From NCBI RefSeq assembly GCF_900573885.1, contig NZ_UPSE01000594.1, forward strand, positions 62,001 to 126,000: 64,000 bases of DNA. The letters are read 5' to 3'. Numbering within the stretch: position 1 is the stretch's first letter; the number at the start of each line of letters is the position of its first letter. Shown here piece by piece: positions 38,396 through 46,898 of the stretch. The notes beneath the pieces were generated by a model, which saw nothing but the letters and a program-made list of their open reading frames with translations, was not told the origin of the DNA and did not search any database. The translations under genes and the position numbers were made by a program. This DNA is from Pseudomonas viridiflava. Its GTDB lineage: Bacteria > Pseudomonadota > Gammaproteobacteria > Pseudomonadales > Pseudomonadaceae.

Positions 38396-39676
38396 TCAGT
38401 CTGGCCTGTGCAACGCATGTGAAACGGCGGTATCACTGATGGTTTCTTCCGAGCCGCTGCTCGCGTGGGTGTGCTGCTGCGGATGCAGCTCCACCTTGAT
38501 CCAGCCGCTGGCGCGTCGATCAAACTGTTTGAACGCTTCGATGGCATCGGTCATGGGCTTGACCTGGGTAAGGATGGCCGCCGGGTCGATGCGCTTGCTC
38601 ACCACCAGCTCGATGAGCTTGGGGATGTACTTGCGGTGATGGCAGTTGCCCATGTTGATGGTCAGGTTTTTGTTCATCGCCGCGCCAATCGGGAAGCTGC
38701 GCATTTGTGGCGGGTAGACGCCGACAATCGACAATGTGCCGGCCTTTGCCAGCGCTTCCACAGCCCATTGCAGCGCCTGGCTTGGGGCGTCGCCCGGGTG
38801 CCAGTTGTCACCGTCGGGGTGTGTGGTGGGGCTGACGGCGGCCATTTCTTCGCGAAACGCGCCTTCCTGCAGCGGTGAACCGTGGTGGCAGCGCGAGTGT
38901 TCGGCGTCCACGCCGACGGCATCGATCGCGCGGTCTACGCCGATGTCACCGGTCAGGCGGAGCAGGGTGGAAACCGGGTCTTCCTTATCGAAATTGATGA
39001 TCTCGGCGCCTTGCTCACGCGCCATGCGCAGGCGGTCGTCAAGATGGTCGATAGCAAACACGCGCGCCGCGCCCAACAGCTTGGCGCTGGCAATGGCGAA
39101 CTGCCCGACCGGGCCGCAGCCGAACACGGCCACGGTGTCGCCGGGCGTGATCTCAGCCATTTCGGCACCGAAGTAGCCGGTGGGGAAAATGTCAGAGAGC
39201 AGAATTGCCTGGTCGTCGCTGACTTCCATCGGCAATTTGATCAGGCCGATATTGGCGTGAGGAATGCGCGCTTTTTCTGCCTGCAACCCCTGAAACGGCC
39301 CCGTCGCCTGCGGCCCGCCAAAAAATGCCGTGCCAGCCGTTTTGCCGTTGGGGTTGGCCACGTCGCACTGGGCGTAATAACCGGCTCGGCAATACGAGCA
39401 GTTACCGCAGGCGATGGTCGAGGGCACCACCACGCGGTCGCCGATTTGCAGATTGCGGACGTCGCTGCCCAACTCTTCGACGATGCCTACGGCTTCGTGG
39501 CCAAGAATGGTGCCCTTGACCATGCCGCTGAACGTGCCGCGCACAAAATGCAGGTCGGTGCCGCAAATGGCCGACGCGGTGATACGAATAATGGCGTCGG
39601 TAGGCGCCTGTATGGTCGGCTCGGGAACGTCGTCAAGGCGAATATCGCCGACGTCGTGAAACACCACGGCTTTCAT
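38396..39676 (-). CDS. Zinc-dependent alcohol dehydrogenase
   Basis: A 426-residue medium-chain dehydrogenase/reductase. Catalytic zinc residues C38 (AICGTD) and H60-E61 (GHEAVG) and structural zinc cysteines C90, C93, C96 and C104 are present, as is the NAD-binding motif VAVFGCGPVGQFAI. An insertion at about 255-295 (AEHSRCHHGSPLQEGAF...THPDGDNWHPG) and a His/Ser-rich tail make it longer than typical MDR enzymes (about 350). A similar dehydrogenase accompanies the GlgE-pathway region in P. aeruginosa. It is the first gene of the minus-strand operon, with GAGGAG just before the ATG. The substrate is unknown. Confidence 0.9.
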   Translation of the reverse strand: MKAVVFHDVGDIRLDDVPEPTIQAPTDAIIRITASAICGTDLHFVRGTFSGMVKGTILGHEAVGIVEELGSDVRNLQIGDRVVVPSTIACGNCSYCRAGYYAQCDVANPNGKTAGTAFFGGPQATGPFQGLQAEKARIPHANIGLIKLPMEVSDDQAILLSDIFPTGYFGAEMAEITPGDTVAVFGCGPVGQFAIASAKLLGAARVFAIDHLDDRLRMAREQGAEIINFDKEDPVSTLLRLTGDIGVDRAIDAVGVDAEHSRCHHGSPLQEGAFREEMAAVSPTTHPDGDNWHPGDAPSQALQWAVEALAKAGTLSIVGVYPPQMRSFPIGAAMNKNLTINMGNCHHRKYIPKLIELVVSKRIDPAAILTQVKPMTDAIEAFKQFDRRASGWIKVELHPQQHTHASSGSEETISDTAVSHALHRPD

Positions 39677-39798
39677 GCTGTCTCCTCGCTGAATGGGGGG
39701 TGTGGGGAGCGATGCCGGCGCGACGGCTGCGGTCGGGCGGCGTCCAGTACTAGTTCCGACTGGACGGCAGAGGCGGGGTTCAGGTTTTTTGGGCGAAA

Positions 39799-39826
39799 AA
39801 AAACCGCCTCAAGCGAAGCGGTTTTT
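39799..39826. terminator. Bidirectional Rho-independent terminator
   Basis: A perfect 9-base stem pairs AAAAACCGC (39799-39807) with GCGGTTTTT (39818-39826) around a 10-base loop. With A and T tracts on both sides it can work in either direction. It would stop minus-strand readthrough from fpvA before the dehydrogenase operon. Confidence 0.8.
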
Positions 39827-39841
39827 ACAGTGCAGGTACGC

Positions 39842-40147
39842 GGTAGGATGGGTTGAGCTGCGCGAAGCCCACCCGGGAGCCCATCGGGCTCCGCGTGCAG
39901 GTCTACCGGCGAACCCCGCGGGTTTCGTGTGACCCCAGTTGGGCTTCGCTGCGCTCAACCCAACCTACGACCTACGACCCACGACCGACGAACGTGGCGC
40001 TGACGTTGGATGGGTCGGTCCGCGGGCGGTGAGCCCCGCGAAGCCCACCCGGGAGCCCAACGGGCTCCGCGTGCAGGTCTCCCGCCGAACCCGTTGGGTT
40101 TCATGTAGAGCCCCCGTTAGGCTTCGCTGCGCTCAACCCAACCTACG
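39842..40147. repeat. Array of composite palindromic repeats (families A and B)
   Basis: Alternating copies of motif A (39842-39871 degenerate and inverted; 39938-39969; 40116-40147) and motif B (about 39868-39915 and 40043-40090, hairpin GGAGCCCAACGGGCTCC or one-base variant) fill the gap between fpvA and the terminator. The B copies are preceded by CCGCGAAGCCCACCC and followed by CGCGTGCAGGTCTMCCG. No gene was seen in 39677-40168. Confidence 0.85.
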
Positions 40148-40168
40148 ATTCGTGAGATCAAACGTTGC

Positions 40169-42655
40169 TCAATATTCCCAACGCAATGTCGCGGTAAAGC
40201 TGCGGGGCTCGCCGTACAGGTCGCTGTAAACGCTGGTACTGGCGTAGTACTCCTTGTCGAATACGTTGTCGACGTTGAGGGTACCGGTGAAGTGTTCGTC
40301 GAACTTGTACCGCGCGAGCACGTCGACGAGGGCGTAGCTTTCCTGTTTGGCGGTGACCGGGTTGTACTCATCGAACACTTCAATGTTGTCGTAGCTGGTT
40401 TTACTTTCCCAGCGCACGCCGCCACCCAGTGTCAGGCGATTGAGGTCACCCTGGAAGTTGTAGGTGCTGAACATTTTCACGCTGTTCTTGGGGAAGCCTA
40501 CGTTCACGTCGACGCCGTCCGGGTAGTAGGGCGTTACGTGGCTGTAGCCCGCCTGCATTTGCCAGCCGGGGAGAATTTCGCCGGCAATTTCCAGTTCGAC
40601 GCCTTTAACCTTGAGATTGGTCGGGTTGACGAAGTCGTTGCCAAACTGGTCGCCAAAACCGGTGGACGCCGGGTAGTTGTCGAGCTTGGTTTCAAACAGC
40701 GCAGCGGTGAGGTTGAGTTTGCCGTCGTAGTACTCGGCCTTGCTGCCGATCTCGTAGCTGTCGCCCTCGGCGGGATCTACGAACTTGCCGTCAAGCGTCT
40801 GCGAGGTCTGCGGTTTGAAGATCTTGGTGTAGCTGGCATAGACCGAGTAGTTTTCATCCAGGTCGTAAACGATGCCGGCGTACGGGGTGACTTCTCCGGT
40901 TTCCTTGCGTTCGCCTCCGTCTGGAGCGTATTCCACACCCGGGTCGAAGTAGTACTGAACGGATTTATCCAGTTTGAAATAGCTCAACCGGGTACCGAGG
41001 ATCACCGAAAGATCATCCGTTGGTTTCAGCCGGACTGCCGTATAGGCCGCCGTATTTCGTTGTTCGTACTCGATTTCACCCTCACGCGGGTTTGGTGGCC
41101 GGGCTATGTCGCCGTGCCAGTTGTACACGTTCGGAATGCGGCCATCCCAGTCCACCAGCGTCGGGTCGTAATAGCCCCAAAGCGTATGGGCATCCACGTT
41201 GGAGCGGTACTTGTTGGCGCTAACACCAACCATCAGTTCGTGCTCACGACCAAACAGCGTAAACGGGCCAGTGGCGTACGCGTCGATTGCGTTCTGCTCT
41301 GGCCGGCTCGGCCATTTGGCGAAGTAGAGGGTGGTGCCGGCACCGGTTTCCTGATTGGGATAGCCCTGACTACTGAACCAGCCGTACTCCACATCGTTCT
41401 CGTCACGCGTATTGGTGTACGCCACTTTGGCTAACCAATCGTTATCGAACCGGTGTTCATACGTCGTGAAAATCGAGGTGCGTTTGCGGTCGGCGTGGCT
41501 CCAGTCGGCAGCGGAGTTGTAGTCGCGGTCGAAGTCGGTGCGGTTGCCGTTGCTGAAGAACGCCGGGAAGCCGAAGTAGCCGCAGGCGTTGCAGTTTTTT
41601 ACCTGGTAGTCGATGCCGAAACTGATGGTGTCTCGCTCAGTCAGGTCGGCTTCGAGAATGCCGTAGGCCACTTGCCGCTCGGTGCTCAGGCGGTCGGTGA
41701 AGGAATCGGCCGTCTGATACGCCGCGACCATGCGGCCACGCACGTTGCCGGTTTCAGTCAGCGGCCCGGAAACGTCTACTTCGGTGCGGTAGTTGTCCCA
41801 CGAGCCGGCGCTGCCCTGAATGGATGCCTGGAATTCACGGGTGGGGCGCTTGCGCACCATGTTGATGGTGGCCGACGGATTGCCGGTGCCACTGAGCAAA
41901 CCGGTTGAGCCACGCACAATTTCGACCCGGTCATACACAGCCAGATCGTTGTCCTGGTTTTTCATTTCCGGCTCGAACACGGTGGGAATACCGTCAACCT
42001 GAAAATTCTCGATTTTCAGCCCGCGGGAAAAAATGCCCACTTCATCGTCCGAGGAGTTGCTCTTCTTTTTGAACAGCACGCCCGGCGCTTCGGCAATCAC
42101 GTTTTCCAGACTGATCATGTTCTGGTCACGCATGCGCTGCTGGGTAATCACGCTCACCGACTGGGGCGTCTCGCGAATCGACAGCGGCATTTTCGTCGCC
42201 GTGCTGGTGGCCGCAGTGGTATATGAACCGGTGCCCTCGGTGGTTTCACCCAGACCGTTGGAGACGATGGCAGTGGCGCCCAGTTCCATGGCGCTCTGGT
42301 CGGACTTTAGCAGCGTTACGCTGTTGCCGCGAATCTGGTAGCTGATGCCGGTGCCACGAAGCAGTGCGTCCAGCGCAGTGGCTGGCGCGTAGTTGCCCTT
42401 GACCGCCGCGCTCTTGCGATTGCCGACCAGATCCGGGCTGTAAAGAATTTGCAGATTGCCCTGGCGCCCAAGCTCTTGCAGGGCGCTGGAAAGCGACTGT
42501 GCCGGAATATCCAGCATCACGTCTTGGGCCTGCACCATCGCCGCGTAAGGGCTGGCGAGGAACAGACCAACGCTGCTGGCCAACAGAGACGGGCGCAAGG
42601 TGCGCTGAAGCATGAGCTTCATCCGTGGTGAAAGGTGCTTCGTGGAGGACATCAT
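40169..42655 (-). CDS. fpvA: TonB-dependent siderophore receptor, probable ferripyoverdine receptor FpvA
   Basis: An 828-residue outer-membrane receptor. It has a signal peptide (about 1-43), an STN signalling domain (about 46-118, DVMLDIPAQSLSSALQELGRQGNLQILY), a plug with PLSIRETPQSVSVITQQRMRDQ and EIVRGSTGLLSGTGNPSATINMVRKRP, and a barrel ending TLRWEY. The siderophore-receptor type and the position next to pvdE-pvdO-pvdN-pvdM-pvdP support FpvA, which imports ferripyoverdine and signals through FpvR to PvdS and FpvI. The start at 42655 has GGAAG upstream; ATG 42652 is equally possible. A TAAAT element lies upstream (42689-42693, minus) without a CGT at the expected distance. Confidence 0.88.
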   Translation of the reverse strand: MMSSTKHLSPRMKLMLQRTLRPSLLASSVGLFLASPYAAMVQAQDVMLDIPAQSLSSALQELGRQGNLQILYSPDLVGNRKSAAVKGNYAPATALDALLRGTGISYQIRGNSVTLLKSDQSAMELGATAIVSNGLGETTEGTGSYTTAATSTATKMPLSIRETPQSVSVITQQRMRDQNMISLENVIAEAPGVLFKKKSNSSDDEVGIFSRGLKIENFQVDGIPTVFEPEMKNQDNDLAVYDRVEIVRGSTGLLSGTGNPSATINMVRKRPTREFQASIQGSAGSWDNYRTEVDVSGPLTETGNVRGRMVAAYQTADSFTDRLSTERQVAYGILEADLTERDTISFGIDYQVKNCNACGYFGFPAFFSNGNRTDFDRDYNSAADWSHADRKRTSIFTTYEHRFDNDWLAKVAYTNTRDENDVEYGWFSSQGYPNQETGAGTTLYFAKWPSRPEQNAIDAYATGPFTLFGREHELMVGVSANKYRSNVDAHTLWGYYDPTLVDWDGRIPNVYNWHGDIARPPNPREGEIEYEQRNTAAYTAVRLKPTDDLSVILGTRLSYFKLDKSVQYYFDPGVEYAPDGGERKETGEVTPYAGIVYDLDENYSVYASYTKIFKPQTSQTLDGKFVDPAEGDSYEIGSKAEYYDGKLNLTAALFETKLDNYPASTGFGDQFGNDFVNPTNLKVKGVELEIAGEILPGWQMQAGYSHVTPYYPDGVDVNVGFPKNSVKMFSTYNFQGDLNRLTLGGGVRWESKTSYDNIEVFDEYNPVTAKQESYALVDVLARYKFDEHFTGTLNVDNVFDKEYYASTSVYSDLYGEPRSFTATLRWEY

Positions 42656-42752
42656 GATCTTCCGTGCATGTTATTGAGTTAGGTTCGCATTTATAGGACG
42701 TAGCGCCACCCACAAACCGGAAAAAAAACTTCCGTTTTTCCGAACTTTTCAT

Positions 42753-44414
42753 TCAGGCCGGCTGGGGCGAGGCCTGCAGCTGGCCGTTGTGCAGGTGCAC
42801 CACCTGATCAGCGAGGTCGAAATAGCGGTCGTCGTGGGAGATCACGATGATGGTTTTGCCCAGGCGCTTCAGGTCGGGCAGCAGCTCGGTGTAGAAAATC
42901 TTGCGGAAGGCGGGGTCCTGATCAGCGGCCCATTCGTCAAACACCAGCACCGGTCGGCCATCGAGCCAGGCATTCACCAGCGCCAGGCGTTTGCGTTGCC
43001 CGGTAGACAGATCGGTGGTGGTGAACGCGCCGTCTCGCACGCTGACCTTGTGGGCGATCTCCAGGCGTTGCAGGTATTTGCCGGCGTCGGCGGGCAGCGC
43101 CTGGTCGCCTTGCACCAGGTCATCGAACAGGTAGTAGTCGGCAAAAATGGTGGTGAACAGCTGGCGGTAATCGTCTCGCCGCTCGGCGGTCACTGGCTGG
43201 CCGTTAAGCATGACGTCGCCCTGTTGCGGCGCGTACAAGCCCAGCAGTAGCTTGATCAGCGTGGTCTTGCCGCTGCCGTTATCCCCGACGATAAACAGAA
43301 TTTCCCCCGGTTCGACCTTGAGGTTCACCGGCCCCAACTGAAACGCCGGGGCGCCGTCCACTTGCGCAAAGGCGTAACCGACGTTGCGCAATTCAATGCC
43401 GTGCATCGCCGTCGGTTCGCCTGGCGCCGGGTCTTGCAGCAGCAGGTGCGGTTCGGGGGATGAAAACAGCCGCGACAGCTCGGCGATATGGCTGAACGCC
43501 ACCTGCGCGCGGCTGACAATGGGCAGCGTGGCGAGCAGGGTTTCCAGCGGGCCCTTCATATACAGCAGCACCAATACGAAGCCGCTGATCACCGCTGCGT
43601 CGTTGTTGAACCACAGGCTTTGCGTAGCGATAGCGAGGGCGATTACCACAAAAAACAGCATGGAACCGAAGGCTTTGGCCGTGACGAAAATGCTGATCGA
43701 GCGAATTTGCAGGCGACAGATGTGCTCGGCTGTTGCCTGCAATTGCTGGGTAAACATGCGCTGCCGGCGCGGCCGGTGGATACGCAGTTCCTTGGCGCCT
43801 TCGGCCACCGCGCGGTAATGCTTGTGCAGATCGTCTTCAGCTTCGCGCGCCTGGTGAAAACCCTGTAAGCCCAGTGACTGCGCAAAGAATTGCGCGGTGC
43901 AGCCTATGACAATGGCCACAGCGGTTATCAGAAACATCGGCCACGACAAATAGGCCAGGTAACCCAGGCAGCCGAGCGTGACGGTAAAGGCGATTGCCAG
44001 CGGGGCGAAGGCGAAGGCGAAGTCGCTGACGGTATCGACGTCGTGGGTCAGTACGGGAATCAGGCGATGGCTGCGGAAACGCTCGATCTGCTCGATCGGC
44101 GCCGACAGCACCTTGGCGCCGAGGTCTTTACGCAAGCGCGCAATGATGTGCTGGCCGATGTAGTTGGTGCCGATATCCGCCGCAATCGAACTGGCCAACG
44201 CCACCAGACAAAACCCGGCGAAGGCGATGACCACGCCGGTACTCATGCCGGTTTGCCCGTGCAGGCCGTTGTTGATCGTCGCCAGCAGCGCGGTAATGCT
44301 CAGGCCACCGAGCACGCCAAGGACCACACAGAGGCTAGCCAGCGGCCAGAACGGTTTCAGCAGCGTGAGCAGTTCGCGGATGGCGCTGGGGGCAGTGGGG
44401 GTGGGGGTTGTCAT
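42753..44414 (-). CDS. pvdE: PvdE, ABC exporter of the pyoverdine precursor
   Basis: A 553-residue half-size ABC exporter, cyclic-peptide exporter type, that moves ferribactin from cytoplasm to periplasm. The membrane domain of about six helices spans 20-310. The nucleotide-binding domain has Walker A GDNGSGKT (377-384), signature LSTGQ (469-473) and Walker B VLVFDEWAAD (489-498). The ATG at 44414, with AGGA upstream, fits the family; the open frame runs 66 codons further but would translate repeat DNA. A perfect PvdS promoter (44458-44481) precedes it. It is 97 nt upstream of fpvA. Confidence 0.94.
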   Translation of the reverse strand: MTTPTPTAPSAIRELLTLLKPFWPLASLCVVLGVLGGLSITALLATINNGLHGQTGMSTGVVIAFAGFCLVALASSIAADIGTNYIGQHIIARLRKDLGAKVLSAPIEQIERFRSHRLIPVLTHDVDTVSDFAFAFAPLAIAFTVTLGCLGYLAYLSWPMFLITAVAIVIGCTAQFFAQSLGLQGFHQAREAEDDLHKHYRAVAEGAKELRIHRPRRQRMFTQQLQATAEHICRLQIRSISIFVTAKAFGSMLFFVVIALAIATQSLWFNNDAAVISGFVLVLLYMKGPLETLLATLPIVSRAQVAFSHIAELSRLFSSPEPHLLLQDPAPGEPTAMHGIELRNVGYAFAQVDGAPAFQLGPVNLKVEPGEILFIVGDNGSGKTTLIKLLLGLYAPQQGDVMLNGQPVTAERRDDYRQLFTTIFADYYLFDDLVQGDQALPADAGKYLQRLEIAHKVSVRDGAFTTTDLSTGQRKRLALVNAWLDGRPVLVFDEWAADQDPAFRKIFYTELLPDLKRLGKTIIVISHDDRYFDLADQVVHLHNGQLQASPQPA

Positions 44415-44457
44415 CGGCTTTTCCTGAAAAGGCGCGGGGTGATCGCATGAGGAAAAG

Positions 44458-44481
44458 ACGGGCGGGGGGAGGGGAAATTTA
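44458..44481 (-). promoter_or_regulatory. PvdS (iron-starvation sigma) promoter for pvdE
   Basis: On the minus strand TAAAT (44481-44477) and CGT (44460-44458) are separated by exactly 16 bases, the TAAAT-N16-CGT consensus for PvdS-type sigma factors. The sequence after TAAAT begins TTCCC, as at the pvdM and pvdP promoters. It lies 44 bases before the pvdE ATG. Confidence 0.88.
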
Positions 44482-44526
44482 GCGGGGTATGGGTATTGGC
44501 GCGGTGCAATAAGCAACAGCCGAAAG

Positions 44527-44653
44527 CCCCTCTCCCCAGCCCTCTCCCGCAAGCGGGCGAGGGAGCCGATTGAAGCGGGTCGATGGAGATGCGGTGGCCG
44601 CCCAAACGTCACCCCTCGCCCGCACGCGGGAGAGGGGCTGGGGGAGAGGGGCC
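44527..44653. repeat. Inverted pair of family D REP elements
   Basis: Copy one (44527-44570) contains CCCTCTCCCGCAAGCGGGCG followed by AGGG. Copy two (44612-44653), in opposite orientation, contains CCCGCACGCGGGAGAGGGGC. They relate to the element at 20447-20492. The pair lies between the pvdO stop and the pvdE promoter and could separate the two transcripts. Confidence 0.78.
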
Positions 44654-44708
44654 GTTGACGTGAACGGATGACGTAAAACCGGCCTGCCGGATAAGGCCTC
44701 CCATTGAT

Positions 44709-45554
44709 CTACAGCTCGCGCGCCACCCGAAACCCCAACCAGTCGCCACGCACATACGGTTCGCGATAATTCCTGTTTCCCGACCGCGAAAAGATCGGCG
44801 CCTCGGTCCAGTCGTTGCCGCGGATCATGTGGTATTCGCAGCTGGTTTCCATCCACGCGCTGCCATCGCCGGGCGCGCCGACGTAGCCGTCGTGCATGCA
44901 ATCGGCCACCCATTCGTACACGTTGCCGTGCATGTCATGCACGCCGAAGGCGTTGGCCGGGTAACTGCCGCCTGGCGAGGTGTAGCTGAAGCCGTCCGCC
45001 GGCCCGTAGGTGTTGGCGTGTTTGGTAATGCCGTAGTCGGCGCCTTCATCAAAGGGGAAGGGAAACGGTCCTGTGGAACCGGCGCGTGCGGCATATTCAC
45101 GTTTGGCCTCGCTGAGCATGCGGTAGTGCTTGCCGGTCTTTTTCGACAGCCAGACCACGTAGGCTTTGACGTCGTCGTAACTCATGCACACCGCCGGCTG
45201 GCCTGGCGTTTGCGGGTACCGCGGTTTGCTCGCGACGCATTCACGGCCGGGGCGCTCGTCGCCGTTGGCGATGGTGACGTTTGCCTGTTTGACGTAGGCG
45301 TCCCATTCGCCCGCCGTTACCTGCAGATGACTGATGGCAAATGGTTTGGCAAAGGTGACCGGGTGCAGCGGGCCTTCATCCGGCTGGCGGCCGACTTCGT
45401 TTTCCTGGGTGCCCATGGTGAAGGTGCCGGCTGGCAGCACGACCATTTGCGGGCAGTCTTTGCAGTCACGGAATACGCTGCCAACGGTGTGCGTTTCGGC
45501 GGCGCCAGCCGGGAGTGCGACGAGCATTGAGGCGGCGATCAACAGGATTTTCAT
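44709..45554 (-). CDS. pvdO: PvdO, formylglycine-generating-enzyme-like pyoverdine maturation protein
   Basis: A 281-residue periplasmic protein of the FGE-sulfatase fold. PvdO is required for the last oxidation of dihydropyoverdine to the mature fluorescent chromophore. A signal peptide (about 1-18, LVALPAGAAE) is followed by family motifs: MVVLPAGTFTMGTQENEVGRQPDE, YDDVKAYVVWLSKKTGKHYRMLSEAKREYAARAG, GVHDMHGNVYEWVADC and GFRVAREL. The ATG at 45554 (MKILLIAAS) gives a proper signal peptide; an ATG 15 bases earlier is in frame. It is the last gene of pvdM-pvdN-pvdO, 11 nt after pvdN. Confidence 0.93.
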   Translation of the reverse strand: MKILLIAASMLVALPAGAAETHTVGSVFRDCKDCPQMVVLPAGTFTMGTQENEVGRQPDEGPLHPVTFAKPFAISHLQVTAGEWDAYVKQANVTIANGDERPGRECVASKPRYPQTPGQPAVCMSYDDVKAYVVWLSKKTGKHYRMLSEAKREYAARAGSTGPFPFPFDEGADYGITKHANTYGPADGFSYTSPGGSYPANAFGVHDMHGNVYEWVADCMHDGYVGAPGDGSAWMETSCEYHMIRGNDWTEAPIFSRSGNRNYREPYVRGDWLGFRVAREL

Positions 45555-45565
45555 AAGCGGGAGTC

Positions 45566-46855
45566 TCACAGCTGTTTAGTCAGCAAGCCGATGGCGCGGT
45601 CGATGTCCGCTTCGGTGTTGAGCAGGCTTGGCGCCATGCGCACCACGGGCCCGACGTCGCGGTTGACGGCGTCGACAATCACGCCATTGCGGGTGAGGTA
45701 CGCGGCAATCGCGTCTTCATCCACGTGCGGGGTTTTAAAGAAGGTGAAGCCGGAGGAAAGCGCTGGGCTTTCGGGCGTTACCAGTTGCACGCCCTTGACA
45801 GTTTTCAGCCGTTGTTTCAGGTAGGTGTTGAGTTCATGGATACGCGTCTGCACATCGGCCTTGCCCAGCAGCAGGTGCAGTTCGAAGGCTTTGCCCAGCG
45901 CCCAGCGGTGTTCGAAGCTGTGATAGCCGCCGGGCGACATCACCGAGCCGAAGGTGTCGTCGGGGCGCGAGAAACTGCCGACGGTGGGCGTCATGTTGCT
46001 CATGGTCGGCGTGGCCGAACAGATGATGCCGGTGCCGCGCGGGGCGAATAGCCACTTGTGAGTGCCGGCAATCAGGTAGTCGCAATTAAGGTCGGCGAAG
46101 GTGACGTTCTCGATGCCCAGGCCATGCACGCCGTCTACGCACAGCAGCAAGCGATCCGCTTCGTCGCGACCGTTGTTGTGCTCGCGCACCATCTTGCCGA
46201 TTTCGCCAATCGGCAGCTTTACGCCGCTGCCCGATTGCACCCAGGTGAGGGCCAGCACACGAGTGTTCGGGCGCAGTTCGCTTTTAAGTCGTTGCACGAT
46301 TTGCTCGGCGGAAATGCCCTGCGGCTCGTCGAACAGGCGAATCTCACGCATCAGCGTGTTTTCCCGCTGTTTACGAAAGCGCATGGCGGCATAGGCCGAG
46401 CTGTGTTCGTGCTCGGTGGTGAGCAGCTCCTGGTCGGGGCGCATATGAATGCCGGCGTACACCAGCGCAAGGCCTTCGGTGGTGCTGCCGGTGAGGGCAA
46501 TTTGTGCGGGCGTTACGTTGAGGTAATTGGCCGCCCAGTTGCGCGCGTTTTCCTCGTGTTTCCAGATGGCTTCGCTTTCGTAGTCGACGGCAGCGGCGGG
46601 GTTGCGGTCCAGCTCGGCGCGAAAGCGGTTGATGGCATCGCGTACCGGTTTGGGGTGCGAGGTGAGCAGAAAGGTGCAGAACTGCGCCAGGCTGTAGTCA
46701 AGCTCGAACAAGCCGCGGAGCTGTTGCCATTTCTCGGCGCTGTTGCTGCTGAATGTCGGAGTTACCGGCGCCGGGTCGGCCAGGGCGTTTACACCTAGCG
46801 GCAAGGCGGCGGCCAGCAGCCCGGCTTGCTTGAGGAACGTACGGCGGTCAGTCAT
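45566..46855 (-). CDS. pvdN: PvdN, Tat-exported PLP-dependent pyoverdine side-chain enzyme
   Basis: A 429-residue class V aminotransferase-fold enzyme. PvdN converts the glutamate side chain of the precursor to the succinamide form in the periplasm. A twin-arginine signal (DRRTFLKQAG at 3-12) precedes a hydrophobic stretch ending NALA. The PLP lysine should be K267 in IAGTHKW, with D241 and H244 in VDGVHG nearby. The ATG at 46855 with GGGAG upstream matches the family length; an upstream ATG at 46966 would bury the Tat signal. It lies 43 nt after pvdM and 11 nt before pvdO. Confidence 0.94.
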   Translation of the reverse strand: MTDRRTFLKQAGLLAAALPLGVNALADPAPVTPTFSSNSAEKWQQLRGLFELDYSLAQFCTFLLTSHPKPVRDAINRFRAELDRNPAAAVDYESEAIWKHEENARNWAANYLNVTPAQIALTGSTTEGLALVYAGIHMRPDQELLTTEHEHSSAYAAMRFRKQRENTLMREIRLFDEPQGISAEQIVQRLKSELRPNTRVLALTWVQSGSGVKLPIGEIGKMVREHNNGRDEADRLLLCVDGVHGLGIENVTFADLNCDYLIAGTHKWLFAPRGTGIICSATPTMSNMTPTVGSFSRPDDTFGSVMSPGGYHSFEHRWALGKAFELHLLLGKADVQTRIHELNTYLKQRLKTVKGVQLVTPESPALSSGFTFFKTPHVDEDAIAAYLTRNGVIVDAVNRDVGPVVRMAPSLLNTEADIDRAIGLLTKQL

Positions 46856-46898
46856 GGGGCTCCCGTTTGGCAGGTTTGGGCGAACGCGGTTATGCGAA

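Noticed and set aside
40169..42655. Horizontal acquisition of the fpvA-pvd block
   Set aside because: No integrase, tRNA boundary, insertion sequence or obvious base-composition shift was seen; the block is standard for pseudomonads even though the NRPS genes are not adjacent in this window.
44415..44612. N-terminal extension of pvdE to an ATG at 44612
   Set aside because: It would translate REP DNA and the PvdS promoter; the ATG at 44414 has a ribosome-binding site and the expected family N-terminus.
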